Below, in pieces: positions 47,600-59,034 of a DNA stretch of 64,000 nt. Position numbers and translations under genes: made by a program. Source of the stretch: Schistocephalus solidus. Lineage: Eukaryota > Platyhelminthes > Cestoda > Diphyllobothriidea > Diphyllobothriidae. The notes beneath the pieces are model-generated. The model saw only the letters and a list, made by a program, of their open reading frames with translations, searched no databases and was not told the DNA's origin. The DNA lies in the NCBI GenBank assembly GCA_017591395.1, contig WEDG01003323.1, positions 62,001-126,000 of the forward strand. The letters run 5' to 3'. Position 1 is the first letter of the stretch. Every line of letters begins with the position of its first letter.

Positions 47600-47830
47600 A
47601 CACGATAGTTCGACCGTCGATTTCAAAAAGGACCACCGTACGCTCCACAGCAGGATGGTGCAGGTACAGTGAATTGTGCGTGATTTAGTTTAAAGTGATA
47701 TTAGACTTGCGCTGCATCCAAAGCACTCTCTTCTCCTCCTCTCCCACCTAAGCCCAGTGTCAAGACAAATTAAGAAGACCCGAGCTGGGAGATGGCACAG
47801 GTGGCCGTGGCCCCTAGGTGTACCATCCCT
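47600..47830 (-). repeat. LINE 3' UTR terminal fragment
   Basis: On the plus strand: ACGATAGTTCGACCGTCGA, GTGATTTAGTTTAAAGTGAT, GACTTGCGCTGCATCC and AAGAAGACCCGAG, equal to 15,230-15,430. Orientation is minus. It abuts a plus-oriented zinc-finger fragment. Confidence 0.7.
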
Positions 47831-48240
47831 CCTTCTGACTCCCCCACACTCCTGGCATCATTTCCTTTACTCCCACCATCATAGAGACCACATCCCTCTA
47901 CTCATTGTCTGTTACCCCCACCACCGCCTTCACCTTCACTACCACCACCACCATCGGCGATGGGGAATCTCTCCTAAGCTATTCTCAATGCGACCGAACA
48001 TTCACCTCACGCATCGGCCTGGTCGGTCACTTGCGAATCCATCGTAAAGAGACTGGCGAACCAGTGTCTGGAGCACCGACAAACAGCAGAGATCGCCGCC
48101 TCCACTGCCCTCACTGTCCTCGCGCACATTTACACACCACATGGGCCTATTAGGACACATGCGCCTCCATGAAAATCGGCGGTCAACCACTGGAGGCTAG
48201 GCCACATCAGCGCACACTTCCTACACCAATACACAGACAA
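47831..48240 (+). pseudogene. LINE zinc-finger fragment, third copy
   Basis: A 5'-truncated LINE copy starting in the Pro/Thr-rich stretch (CTTCTGACTCCCCCACAC). The zinc-finger frame from 47,905 reads YSQCDRTFTSRIGLVGHLRI (first Cys lost), the KETGEPVSGAPTNSRDRR linker and HCPHCPRAHLHTTW, where the second finger is broken. It then leads into the 3' UTR at 48,245. Confidence 0.85.
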
Positions 48241-48244
48241 CACC

Positions 48245-48990
48245 CTCACCATCATCACGTACCTGTGAATATCACGGTTTCCTAGAAACCATGGCTTCGA
48301 AGGCTGCCAATCTGACGTGTGTGTGTGTCGAGTGGCTGACCAGTGGACTGAATGTCGGACGGCGATGGCTCCTCCATATCTCTGGGTAAGTGAACACTGG
48401 TGTGTGCGTTGTAGGGGGCCAGCTCGTGCTGTGGTACGCAAAGATGGGTACGCCGACCCGTCAGCCAATGCGCCTACTCCCACATCAGACAACTGACTGG
48501 CTCGGATGGTAGTCTGATTGTGCGGGTGGGGGGAGAAAGTGAGGTGAACAGCTCAGCGCATTTTTCTCACTATAAACAATCTGACGCGCTTGAAACTATC
48601 ACAGTGTGCTAAAAACCGTGGCTTGGAAGGTTGCCAACTGACAGGAACACTTGGACCGCGTGTTTAGTGGCTGACTGGCGGACTGAGAGTCAGGCTTCAA
48701 TGGCCCCTTATTAATTTGGCCTTTATGGCACTCCCATTCCGTTGGATCCGAGCCAGGTGCGGTGGTACGCCCAGGGGGGCTCAAGCCGCACCATTTACCT
48801 CCGCCCTCTCCCATCTCCAGTCTTCTTGACTCTGTCATGACTCCGGGCTCAGGTGAGGGAGGAGAGAGTGCGGTAGCTGCAGCGCAAGTCTACTATCACT
48901 TAAACTAAATCACGCGCAAGCCACCATCCCTGCACAACCCTTCCGTGGAGCATACGGTGGACCTCGTCATTATCGATGGTCGAACTGTCG
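48245..48990 (+). repeat. LINE 3' UTR, near complete
   Basis: Continues the zinc-finger fragment: GGTTTCCTAGAAACC near 48,280, CGAGTGGCTGACCAGTGGAC, GAGGTGAACAGCTCAGCGC, GTGGCTTGGAAGGTTGCC, GGCCTTTATGGCACTCCCAT, then AAATCACGCGCAAGCCACCA and a GATGGTCGAACTGTCG end at ~48,985. It is the reverse complement of 15,240-15,905 with moderate divergence, and it is a landmark for defining the element's 3' end. Confidence 0.8.
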
Positions 48991-49009
48991 TGATATTGCA
49001 TTTGTTGAT

Positions 49010-49660
49010 GAATGCTCACCGATCGCTAACGGAACTCACTTGTTCAGCTCTGCCTTAAGGCTCACTCTCGAGCCCCGCCATCGGCCGCACAGCGGCCAGT
49101 AGTAGAATAAGCAGATGAATATTGACGGCAAAGACGAGGGAGACGTGAATGGCCATTTCTGGCTTATTAGCCGTCCCCAGCCAGTCATACCCAACCTCAG
49201 GTGGTGCAACTTCCGAGGATCAAACCCGAGACCCGTTTATCAGAAGTACAACGCACCAACCATCGATCCTCGGGTGGTGCACCACCTGGGGTTGGGTATG
49301 ACTAACGGACGACGGCTTATAAGCCAGAAATAGCCATTGCAGTCTCCCTTAACCTTGCCGGCAATGGTAATCTGTCTTTTCTACTATTAAACATTGTGCG
49401 GCTGATGTCGAGGCTCGAGAGTAAGCCTTAAGGCAGAGCGGAGTGAGTGAGTCAAGTCAATATTCCCGACCTAAACCGGCAGGACAAGGAGAACGTGGCT
49501 CAATGGTTAGAGCATTGGACATCTGACCAAGGGGTCACGGGTTCGATCCTCGGGTGATGCACCACCTGGAGTTGGGTATGACTGGCTCAGGGCGGCTAAT
49601 AAGCCTGAAATGGCCATTCCACTCTCCCTTGTCTTTACCGGCAATATTAATCTGTATATA
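49010..49660. repeat. SINE cluster with inverted and direct units
   Basis: A minus-oriented unit (49,010-49,250) is followed head-to-head by a plus-oriented body (49,240-49,400) and a second plus unit with a good tRNA-like head at 49,495-49,560: CGTGGCTCAATGGTTAGAGC (A-box) and GGGTTCGATCCTCGG (B-box). Shared body words are GGGTATGACT, GAAATGGCCATT and TCTCCCTTGTCTTTACCGGC. The central inverted part contains GGTGGTGCA and TGCACCACC-type complements. Confidence 0.8.
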
Positions 49661-49689
49661 TTGGTAGTAAAATTGCACAACATACCGCG

Positions 49690-50080
49690 CTCTATCTCCG
49701 CTCCTACCTGGGCCCGGTTTCATGCCCAAGTCAAAAAGAAGACCGGGGGTGGGAGAGGTTGCAAGAAGCCGGCGCAGGGCGAGCCCGTATGTAAGCAAAT
49801 CATCACGCCGGCTAGGATCCCATTGAGAGGCGGAGCGTCAGAGAAGCCACATAAAGGGGCCTTGGCATCCTGACTCTCAGTCGCTCAGTCGTTCACTGCA
49901 TATAAATGCATATTGGTCTGACTGAGAGGTCCGAGTTATCCCTTTAGTTGGCAGACCTCACAACCCAGGCTCTTAGCGTACCATGGTAGATTTAAATTCG
50001 TCAGTTGAGGAATATGCGCGGAGACAGTCAATCTTACTCACTCGTTAAACTGCCCGGTATCCTGACGTGGCTGAAATGTC
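49690..50080 (-). repeat. LINE 3' UTR fragment
   Basis: On the plus strand: CCTACCTGGGCCCGGTTTCATG, AAGAAGACCGGGGGTGGGAG, CCACATAAAGGGGCCTTGGC and TCAGTCGCTCAGTCGTTCAC, as at 15,365-15,690. It carries rearranged segments near 49,790-49,840. Confidence 0.7.
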
Positions 50081-50214
50081 ATGGGATTATGCGGCAAAAA
50101 TAATTACTAGGAAAACCCTCATTAAGTAATGTTTTCGAAATGAAAACACATTTCAAAACTTTAAGTTCACATTTCATGAGATAAGATATCTATTGTTTGC
50201 AGATTAGACCCGAA

Positions 50215-50290
50215 TCTGATACTGTCTCTGATGAAGGGTTCGAGTTGAAATCCGAAAGGTCTGGCGAATAAAGCTGTATAGGAGCACTTG
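50215..50290 (+). repeat. dispersed tail motif
   Basis: CTCTGATGAAGGGTTCGAGT, GAAATCCGAAAGGTCTGG, AATAAAGC. Single-arm copy of the family forming the hairpins at 52,015 and 60,272. Confidence 0.6.
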
Positions 50291-51555
50291 CAGCTCTTAT
50301 ATTTCAAAGCGTTTCTCTTGAGTACAAACTTTACTACTACCATATGGAACGAACTTGCACTTTTTAACAGTAAAATCTTTCCGAATCTCACGAAAAAAAT
50401 TACCGAAACTTACTTGCTGATCAAGCGAGAATTTTCCACTTAAGAATGTGTCAAGACATGTCAGATTTCTCCTACAGTGCGACGATTTCCAAAGTTCCGG
50501 CCTCAAAAGAAATATTAAAGAGTTGTGTCGAATAACTCCTAGCCCAAAGATTTCTCGTTTTTATTTAGCTTAAATGGGGTCCCATTATGTCTTCCCGATT
50601 TGTCCTAGAGCAAGATAAGATGATGTTTGTTGAATTCATTTGGAGTTTACACAACCGATCAACCATACATGTTAATTTATAAGTTTGGGGCCCGTTTGCA
50701 TTTCATAGGCATCCGGTTTGGAAGGCAATAGTTGGTAACCTATCCGTAAGCTTAATCTGAAAATCAAACGTTGGAGAGGTGCAGAGCAAGAATAAGAACC
50801 AATAACAGACGATGGATTTAGCAGGCCCGAGAGAGTTAAACAATCTATTTCCCACCCAATTTCAGTCTATGTAGAAATGTAATCACGGCAAGTTAATCCT
50901 AGGGTACATTGATTGAACCCCTAGAACTCGAATCCTTTTTTAATAGAGACAAGGATCCCGGTCTTCTCCACAAGTAAAAAAAACTAAACCTTTACTTTTT
51001 TATTGGTGTTAGCGTAATAATACTACCTGACAGGAATCAGTAGAGAGAAGTGTGCACAAATACCCCAATAATTGCCTAAATAAGATATAAAAAGCGCGTG
51101 TCACGTCAAATTTATTGTTTTTCGAAAGTGAGAAGGGCAACATTCAGTAAGGACGTTAACGGCAGAAAAAGGACATCGAGTCTAAAAAAAGCATTGAGCT
51201 ATTCTTCTTTATTCATACTTGGCGTTAGTTCAAACGAATGAGCGGATGAATATACTCTTCTAGATAGACCGCTAACAACTACCTTTTACCAGCTCAAAAT
51301 GACTTGAATGGGCCTATTGTTGGATTTTTGGTTTGATCATGCTAACTTCTCTTACTCTTCCAGGATAACTCCCAAAAGCTCAAATGTCCGAACTTAGTAA
51401 ACTACCACATAGCTCTAATGGCACGCACAGTCTTAAGTTACTGGTAAATTATGTCTTTCTGGTGTTATGCGTGACTAATGAATGAGCCTCATCCTGGAAC
51501 ACCACTACTTAGCTTACGCTTACTCACACCAGCGGTGGTAGACATAAAACAGAAA
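50291..51555. other. unassigned, ~1.25 kb
   Basis: AT-rich, no recognised element or coding motif on either strand. Confidence 0.4.
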
Positions 51556-51559
51556 AACT

Positions 51560-52575
51560 AGTTATCGATTCACATCAGCTCGACCGTGGCGTTCGATGAT
51601 ATCCACCAACAGCATAGTGGCACAGGAGCGGTGAATTGCACCAGAATAGAGTGAGAGCTGACTTTTGCTGCCTCTACCTCGCTCTCTGTTCCACTCACTC
51701 ACCTGGGCCCGATGTCAAGGCAGAGTCACGAAGACCGGAGATGGGACAGGGAGCAGGCTCACGCACTGTTGTCCCTCACAAACAAGAACACAGCAGCAAA
51801 AAGGCGGGAGGGTGGTGACTCAGATCCAAGCCGAGTGGGAGCACCACAAAAGCCACATTATGAAGGAGCCATCGCAGTCTGACTCGCAGTTTGAGGAAAT
51901 GATTTATCTCTTCAGCTGGCAGCATGCCAAGCCGCGACTTTTAGTGCACCGTGATAATTTCAAGCGCGAATAGAGGCGAATGTTCGAATTCCAGGTGTGT
52001 GTATAAGCAAATAAGACGATAACTGTTCGCTCGCCGGAATCATTCCTTTAGTCGGCTAAACTTTCGAGCTCTTGCTGGAGTCCATCGTCAGAGATAACAG
52101 CTGCAACAAAAAACAAACAAAATTTATAGGGGACAGGGGCCGAGTTCGAAAACTTAGCCGAATAAAGCCATGATTCTGCGAGCGAACGACCATCTCCTTT
52201 TTTACTTATAGTTTCAAGCGCGTCAGATTGTTTATAGTGAGGAAAATGTGCTGGGAATTCGACCTCATTCTATCTCCACCCCACAGAATCAGGCCACTGT
52301 CAGAGCCAATCAGTTGCCTTAGGTTGGAGTGAGCGCAGTGGCTGACCAGGTCGGCGAAGCCGTCTTCGCGCGCCACTGCACGACCTGGCCCGCTTGACAC
52401 CGACATTAGGATTACAAAAACCAGGGCGTAAGAAGAAGCCTGGCCGTCCGATTTCAGTTCACTGGTCAGCCACTCAACGCAGAAAACGCTGGGCTGACGG
52501 CATGGTCTGGCACAGGGCGTCAATTGGTAGCTTTCAAAGGCATGGCTTCTAGTAAACCGTGGTAGTTTCAGGCTC
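51560..52575 (-). repeat. LINE 3' UTR copy interrupted by a hairpin insertion
   Basis: 51,560-51,968 and 52,212-52,575 are consecutive parts of the 3' UTR (compare 15,240-15,655 and 15,655-15,905): AAGACCGGAGATGGGACAGG, CACATTATGAAGGAGCCATC and GCGACTTTTAGTGCACCGTG on the left; GCGCGTCAGATTGTTTATAG, TTCACTGGTCAGCCACTC and GGCTTCTAGTAAACCGTGG on the right. The two halves repeat TTTCAAGCGCG at the junction. Confidence 0.8.
51958..52222. mobile_element. 243-bp hairpin insertion flanked by 11-bp target-site duplication
   Basis: Direct repeats TTTCAAGCGCG at 51,958-51,968 and 52,212-52,222 bracket 51,969-52,211. Inside are two inverted arms: GTTCGCTCGC at ~52,025 pairs with GCGAGCGAAC at ~52,178, and the arms continue with AGTCGGCTAAACTTTCGAG and CGAAAACTTAGCCGAATAAA. 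Each arm is a copy of the dispersed tail motif. Between them is an A-rich loop (CAACAAAAAACAAACAAAA). No open frame, so any mobility must be supplied from elsewhere. Confidence 0.75.
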
Positions 52576-52579
52576 AGAT

Positions 52580-53400
52580 CGCACAAACAGCAGAGGTGAT
52601 TTAGCTTTAAAAAAGGTTACTTAAGTATGGTTTTAAGGTTAGTTATCATACAGCATATTCCAATTTGCAGTCAAGTCACGTTATCGGCATTTGAACAGGT
52701 TTCTTTCCGGTCACTCTTAAAAGCTACACTGTCAAAATTACGAATTAAGTAGTACATATTTTTCCTTTGTTTTGCCAGTTCCTTTTAAATTCAAATATTT
52801 TACAGAAAACTTGCGTAAAAATAGTTTTCCTTGTACGCATTTTATGGCAAATTACGCCTTCTTCCAATTTAATTTCCAAAGAAAGGGTATCTTTTGGTCA
52901 TAAATAGTTTCTAATCACGAAATTTTTCAGGGCCGTGAAATACCCATTTAAAAAGCATTGTATATTTCCATTTCTTAATGCTGATAGTAAGGTCAACTAT
53001 ATATTTGGCATTCACTGCAACATTCTACGAATCCTGTATATCTTTTTTCTTAATAACTGTTATAAGTGGAAAATTTCCTTACATGGAAAATGTATAACGT
53101 TTTGTTTAGAAACCCTGAATGCAGGTGTAAGAGCAGGTTGAGTTCAAAATTATTCAGGAATTTAGAAATTTTTCCGAAACCGAAAGATATCCTTTCTTCG
53201 AGTATACAACTTGAAGGCGTAATTTTCTACCAAATGGGTACAAAAATGAATATTCTGAGTTGTTTTTATAAAATGTATATGAATTTGTAAGGGCATTCAA
53301 CATGAACGGAAAAGTACATAGTTCAAAGGTGTAGTTTATGCAGGCGACCGAAAGGAAGCGTGTTCAAAAGCCGACAGCCTGACGCACAATAGTACTTAAG
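52580..53400 (+). repeat. AT-rich repeat, copy 1 (uninterrupted)
   Basis: Unclassified repeat matching 57,640-58,090 plus 59,035-59,390 over its length. Shared blocks are TACTTAAGTATGGTTTTAA, TGGCAAATTACGCCTTCTTC, GGGCCGTGAAATAC, CCTGAATGCAGGTG, TTCAAAATTATTCAGGAATT and TTCAAAAGCCGACAGCCTGA. No convincing coding frame. Strand is set to match copy 2 only. Confidence 0.65.
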
Positions 53401-53779
53401 TAATCTTTTCTAAACGCAAACGAATTTCAAAATTTCGATTAACACTTCTACTGTAATCATATCTCGGTTCCTGTAAGCATGGAATACAGGACGTGACTGG
53501 TTTACGAAGGCACCCAAGCAACAAATGACCATTCCAACCTTCCTTCTTCGTCTGCTTTACACTCATAGCGAGCTAGACTGTAGACGCACGGAACCAAAAC
53601 GGGACCATGTTCGGGCCCGGCGTGCGTTAACCAGACTGCACGGGGTCCGTGAGCACTCAGTAACCAATATCACGCATGGGAGGATTGGTGGTGTAGGCTT
53701 CCGGTCATGGCTTCCGGCGCAGGCTTCCGGTCATTTCAGCCAATGCGCGCAATCCTAAAACCAGATTGCTGGTGGGCTA

Positions 53780-54280
53780 CCAAGGCAAACTGGTACATGA
53801 GAAAGGTAAAAGATAGTGGGGCGACCATGCGGTCTCCACCCCTACGGCATTTCAGCGCCTTCCTCGCTAGAATAAATCTGGCGCATATGAATATATCACG
53901 ACGCGCTACAAGTCGGGGCTTGGAAGGCTGCCAACTGAGATGGTAACTCGGTTCTCCTCTCGGGGCGGAGAGGCAGACTCAAGGGTTCCTTCTTAATATT
54001 TCTTCTATGGCGTCGTCAGGCATGAGATCTTAACAGCCCCTTCTTGTGAAAACCTAGCACATTTTGCGGGATTCCGGTGGTGTATGGCAAGAGCGGATGC
54101 GTTGTTTAAATTTGTCAGCCACTGCGCCCGAGCCCGTCTGCGGCCGTGCGGGCCAAAGTGGACGGAGGAGAGAGTGCGGTAGGTGATGCACATGCCTGCT
54201 ATCGCTATACATAGATTCACCCGCAGTCACCAAGTCGTGGGGCAAACAATGGGCATAATCATTCACGATGGTCAAAATGT
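53780..54280 (+). repeat. LINE 3' UTR fragment, diverged
   Basis: GTCGGGGCTTGGAAGGCTGCC at ~53,912 (family: GTGGCTTGGAAGGTTGCC) through GGTTCCTTCTTAATATTTCT to GGAGAGAGTGCGGTAGGTGA and ATTCACGATGGTCAAAATG at ~54,270. Same order and orientation as 48,610-48,985 with many changes. Confidence 0.6.
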
Positions 54281-55210
54281 ATTTGTCAGTGAAATCTAAC
54301 TCAACGAACCCAACTGGCTACCTTGCTCTTAAGATAGATTTGATTCCCATGTGATCGAATCGATCGACTTAAGCAGAGAGACAACAATTGGCGCAAAGTC
54401 AGCAAGTGAGACGAATGCGGCTCAATTCTCTTTACCAGAATTTTACTCGCGATGACGGATGGTCTGCGGTGCCCGAGAGAAGGGAAGGGATTCCGTGTAT
54501 ACTACAGCACGGGCGCTTTTTGTCCTATCTTTTTCTCGTCTCTCGCGTGCGCTAGTGAGCCACGAGCAAGCGCTGTACAGTAAATGACGCTGCGTGAAAC
54601 AGTTTGAGAAAATCGCACAAGAAACGGTTGTTAACGGCAAACAGCATCTGGGTCTTTCATAAAATGCGTCCAGTGGAAGAGCTAACATACGCCAGTGCCC
54701 GAATGCGCATCAGGTAGACATTATTTACTGTCATGAAGTACAACCCGCCCACACAATCGCACGATGAAAAACGCCAGCGTTTTATTTATGACTGCCTTCC
54801 GTGCTCAACTCAAAACACAAATACCACTCGCATCGAAGCCACTGGCCCGAATTAGCGCCACAATCTCGATGTCCGCCCTTGTCGACATCGCCTCCACAAC
54901 GTGCCGCCGGCCCTTTAGAATAGAAGATAATCGACTGAAACAGGCAATCGCAAACCGGAGCCAAGCGGATAGTGTTGAGCAGGCGTAGGTAATATGTCCA
55001 CTGGAAATAATTCGGGCTATCGTCAAACCACTGCAGTGGTTTTCCTGGGCAGCCCTATAAGTGGTCGGACGACAATGGAACAAAAATAGAGTCCAATTGG
55101 GTCCGTGAGATATGCGAAGCGCTAGGCGGTAGCCTTATGTCCGCTGCTTGACCTTTTCTCGAACTTCGGGGACAATTTGGAGGATGCGGATCGTAGCAAC
55201 CTGAGGAGAC

Positions 55211-55705
55211 TTGCAATTGCTTTCCCACCTACACTTCAGGGAAACGATTGCTTCTCTTCCAAAAACCGGAGCCACAAAGATAATGCCTGTGGTTCAGCAT
55301 ATTTTGCCGCACACACCTTGTCTAAGTTGTCAGAAAGGACAAAGTCGAAAGAAGACAACCAAAGTAGTTGTGATAACAAATAAGCCCTCCGAAAAAATAG
55401 CCAAATTCTTTTTAATAGCCTGGGTTGGAACTGGTCCTGTGAGTAACGTCCCCCTGATTGTCAAACTTCAAATTAATGAGGACTGGAGGCTTTGGAGGTA
55501 TTGTGAGAAGGCCAGAATTCTTGTACCGACCCTAGCCTTTTTCCGTATGATTTTCCAAACTTCACAGCATACTTCCTCCACTTCCTGGTCATTCAGAAGA
55601 CACAGGTACTCGAGGTGTGCTTTTACCATGTGTAGTACGATTCCTTACTGTGATTCGATTAGCAAAGTGGGTTTAAAGCACTATCCATGGCCAGGAATAA
55701 ATTAA
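55211..55705 (+). CDS. unrecognised open frame, 164 codons
   Basis: The longest frame outside repeats, but I do not recognise it. It is Lys/Arg-rich in the first half (CLSCQKGQSRKKTTKVVV), with no signal peptide, clear domain or supported promoter. A second frame overlaps it at 55,177-55,383. It could be an exon, a decayed element or chance. Confidence 0.18.
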   Translation: MQLLSHLHFRETIASLPKTGATKIMPVVQHILPHTPCLSCQKGQSRKKTTKVVVITNKPSEKIAKFFLIAWVGTGPVSNVPLIVKLQINEDWRLWRYCEKARILVPTLAFFRMIFQTSQHTSSTSWSFRRHRYSRCAFTMCSTIPYCDSISKVGLKHYPWPGIN

Positions 55706-55996
55706 CAGGACAGGCAAAGCATCTATTCCGCAAAATACGCGCGTTTGTTAGAAGCCACGTCTCTAAAAATATCTGAGAAAGCCTGTAAGCGGAGAATTTC
55801 ACGACAATCGTCATCGGCGCAGTCTTGCACTTACTCTCACCTACTCCGGAGTCTCAGGTGTCACAGCTGATGGACCGATGCCGTAATAAATCGCTAGAGA
55901 AAAATTTTATAATACGAAGGAATTAGCTTCTGGCAAATCTGTGCTTCTCATTCTTAATTTTCCTTTCTCCGATATAGTGTCTTCTTTATTTCTGTG

Positions 55997-56018
55997 CCAG
56001 CCAGCCAGCCAGCCAGCT
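55997..56018. repeat. (CCAG)n microsatellite
   Basis: Five consecutive CCAG units preceded by TGTG. Confidence 0.9.
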
Positions 56019-57639
56019 AAACTTACGACTCAGTTAGAGTTAGTAATTGGCATATACAGTTTGTAGCCTAACAGAAGAACAGTTTCGATCTTCACACAAG
56101 CCGCCCACCTCACATCCACGACCCATTTAAGCAGATTTCCTAGATACCTTGTCAAGTGAGCGGATTTATACTGTACTCAGTAATCTTAATAAGTTCAAAA
56201 ACAAAATGTTTTTCGTCAAGCTTTCCATTCACTCACTGGGTGACCAGCCAAAATAAAAGAGCAGGTTCGTTGGTTAGGAACAGGGGAACTTGATCGCTCG
56301 AAAAGCACATCATTTGTCTGAAGTTTGCGATTCATGTTTAACCCCATAGTCAAAAACAGTATCAGACAAAGGTTACAGATGCACAAGCGTGGCTGCACAG
56401 GGAAAGAAGAAGTCAAGAGAGAGTGTGGATTAAATTCTGTGAGCTTAGAAAGTTTCGAACTGACGAGATGACTTCTCTGGAAATGAAACTCGGATTGCAG
56501 TGGCAACTTTTTACTGCAACCATATAGCACCAATGTGATATCGGAGTAAAGGCCAGGTGGTTTTGGCAGAGGAACCACAATTGTCTGGAACGCGTAGACG
56601 GACACTTTACGCTAGGTGAACCACTAAAATTTCCCCTTCAATTTTCTTGAATGTGTCTTTCCAATGGAGCATGATGAATGTTGGAGGATAGTGCAAATCT
56701 TTCTTATAGTATGCACCATATCGAACGCATGTTTCCTTTATTTCGACGGTTTTCGACCTTATCGGCTATGGCAGCAGCATTATGTTCTCTGGACCATTGA
56801 TTGGCCTGCTTTATAGTGTTAAATTACCCGGTCTGTCTGTTATGCAAACGCACCAGTTCACATTTACCACTGAAAATAATGAACCGCAAAGGGCTGCATG
56901 CGCATGAAGGCCTGATGAAATTACTGGTCTTAACTACTTTCCAACCAAAAAATAGAGCCTATTTCGACAAAATTTTATCTCTGAACAAGGCAAAGTCTAC
57001 GAGATATGCAGAATTTAATGACTTTTTATTCCACTGCTTACGGTCATGGCATAGTAATACGATTAACTGTTCAATAAAAAAGGTCAGGAGCGATCAAACG
57101 TGACGGCTACATAAAAACAACTTATCTTATTAATAGGGAAGGAACGCGAGCAGTTGAATTAGGGGGCACAAAATTTTATGACCATCCACGTATTTCATCC
57201 CCTTTGCCTTGTCCAAATCATTTATTCTTATAATTTTTGAATATAATTAACTTCAGAGCAAAGAGTTTGACCTTGGTTCCTTTTCCACTTCAAATTTACT
57301 GAACAAGAAACATTTCTATGGTAGGCGCGTAGACTATGATTCTGGTACAGTGATGCGCTAATGAGTCCAGCATTCCAACTACTATTTTAAGAGATTTCTC
57401 GTTAAGCAGTAATTGCGAGCGAAGAATAAAAGCAGCCTTCCGTCTATGACCCGTCTAAAGTGTGGAGAAGGTGAATACTACGTTGGCATACTTCCCCCAA
57501 AATGCAACTTCGGCAAATATTCTAAGACACTGTCCGAGAGTGTGGATTGGTACATGATACTAGATGTAGGACGGGTGTGATTTGGTGAGCAGAGCAGCCG
57601 GAATGTCAAAAACCAATGATTACAGAGTCAGGAAATGTG

Positions 57640-58088
57640 AACCGAAATTCAGAAGCGTGATTTTAGCAAATAAAAAGGCTTCTTAAGTACGGTTTTAACA
57701 GTACTCATCGCACAGTATAATCCAATGACATTATAGTCACATCAGGACGACGGCTTTTAACAAGCGTCTTTTCGATCGCATTCAAAGACAACATCGAAAT
57801 AAAAGATTGTTTACTCAGTTTGAAGTGTTTTCATTGATTTACGATGCCCTTATAAATTCATATATGTTTTGTAGAAAACATGCATAACATTATTATTTCT
57901 TGTGCTTATTTGTTAGCAAATTACGTTTTCTTCAAATTGTATACATTCCGGTTTAAAAAGCTTATAATAAAAGGATTTTTTAAGACCGTGAAATGTACTA
58001 TATTTATTCATTTATATATGCTACTTGTATTAACAGCATATTCGGCAACATTTACGAACCCTATATTACTTTTTTATAACGTATAACT
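57640..58088 (+). repeat. AT-rich repeat, copy 2, left part
   Basis: Aligns with 52,590-53,060: CTTCTTAAGTACGGTTTTAA, TTAGCAAATTACGTTTTCTTC, AAGACCGTGAAATG and CAACATTTACGAACCCTATA. It stops at TATAACTGG, where a ~950-bp composite insertion begins. The rest resumes at 59,035. Confidence 0.7.
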
Positions 58089-58371
58089 GGTTTGACTTGT
58101 ATATACACCACTGCACAAGACATATGACGTACTGATGATCGATAACAACCGGGAAACAGCTGTCTACGTCTTGCCTGTTGCATCTTTAAAACACACGTGT
58201 GCATTATATGTGGCATGTGTCTTATGACACAATGTTCGTTTATCGCCAGTGGCTAGCTGGCGGGCGGGCGGGCGGACAGAATGGGATCGAGTGCGATCCT
58301 TATCACATCAGAGAGTGTCATGCACTTGTTTGACATATAATATATATAATATATAATATATATAAATAATG

Positions 58372-58408
<37 letters not shown>

Positions 58409-58414
58409 CAACAG
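58089..58414. repeat. insertion part 1: unknown segment, GGCG and AT microsatellites
   Basis: Inside the split AT-rich repeat. It contains GGCGGGCGGGCGGGCGG near 58,259-58,275 and AT tracts at 58,336-58,407. The first ~170 bp are not recognised. Confidence 0.6.
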
Positions 58415-59030
58415 TGTGGGGCTCACCGATTCGCTTAAGGAACATGCATGTTCCGTTGTGCCCTGGAGCTCAGACTAGAGCTCCTCGCAGGCGATCGCAT
58501 AGCGACGTGTAGCATATGTTGATAGTGGGAACCGATAGACAAGAGATTGAATGGCATTTCTGCTTATTAGCCGTCATCAGCCAGTCATACCCTAATCTCA
58601 GTAGCACATCGATTTGAACTCCCGACTTTGATTTGAGTCGAACGTTTACATTGAGTTACGGGCTCGTTGTTTGTCGAGTTGTGATCGGGAATATGATGAT
58701 AGTTTGGGGCTCACCGATCTGCTTAAGGAACATGTATGTTCCATTGTGCCCTGGAGCTCAGACTAGAGCTCTCGCTCCAGGGCACAACGGAATATAAATG
58801 TTCCTTAAGCAGATCGGTGAACCCCACACTATTATCATATTCCCGATCACAACCGACAAAACAACGAGCCCGTGGCTCAATGGTAGAGCGTTCGACTCAA
58901 ATACCAAAGGTCGCGGGTTCGAATCCCAGGTGTGCCACACTTCGGATTGGGTATGACTGGCTAATGACGGCTAATAAGCCAGAAATGGCCATTCCAATCT
59001 CCCTTGTCTTTGTCGGTTCCATTTCATATA
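58415..59030. repeat. insertion part 2: head-to-head SINE palindrome
   Basis: A minus-oriented SINE (58,415-58,690, head near 58,610-58,680) leads into an inverted repeat (58,693-58,850): CTCACCGATCTGCTTAAGGA on the left against TCCTTAAGCAGATCGGTGAA-type sequence on the right, with TGTGCCCTGGAGCTC near the centre. A plus-oriented SINE follows with the best-kept head in the window at 58,868-58,935: GTGGCTCAATGGTAGAGCG (A-box) and GGTTCGAATCC (perfect B-box core). Body to 59,030: GGGTATGACTGGCTAATGAC, CCAGAAATGGCCATTCC, TCTCCCTTGTCTTTGTCGG. Confidence 0.85.
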
Positions 59031-59034
59031 TATA

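Larger units (their letters stand above)
54281..57639. other. unassigned, ~3.4 kb
   Basis: No repeat family recognised apart from the CCAG microsatellite at 55,997. The longest frames are 55,211-55,705 (plus, 164 codons) and 56,605-56,216 (minus, 129 codons). Confidence 0.4.

Noticed and set aside
49490..49562. Possible tRNA gene
   Set aside because: Same reason: internal promoter boxes are kept, no acceptor stem, followed by the SINE body.
56216..56605. 129-codon minus-strand frame
   Set aside because: No recognised domain, signal or context. Kept only as part of the unassigned stretch.
58868..58940. Possible functional tRNA gene
   Set aside because: The A and B boxes are good, but the acceptor ends (GCCCGTG and AGGTGTG) do not pair and the sequence continues into the SINE body seen elsewhere.
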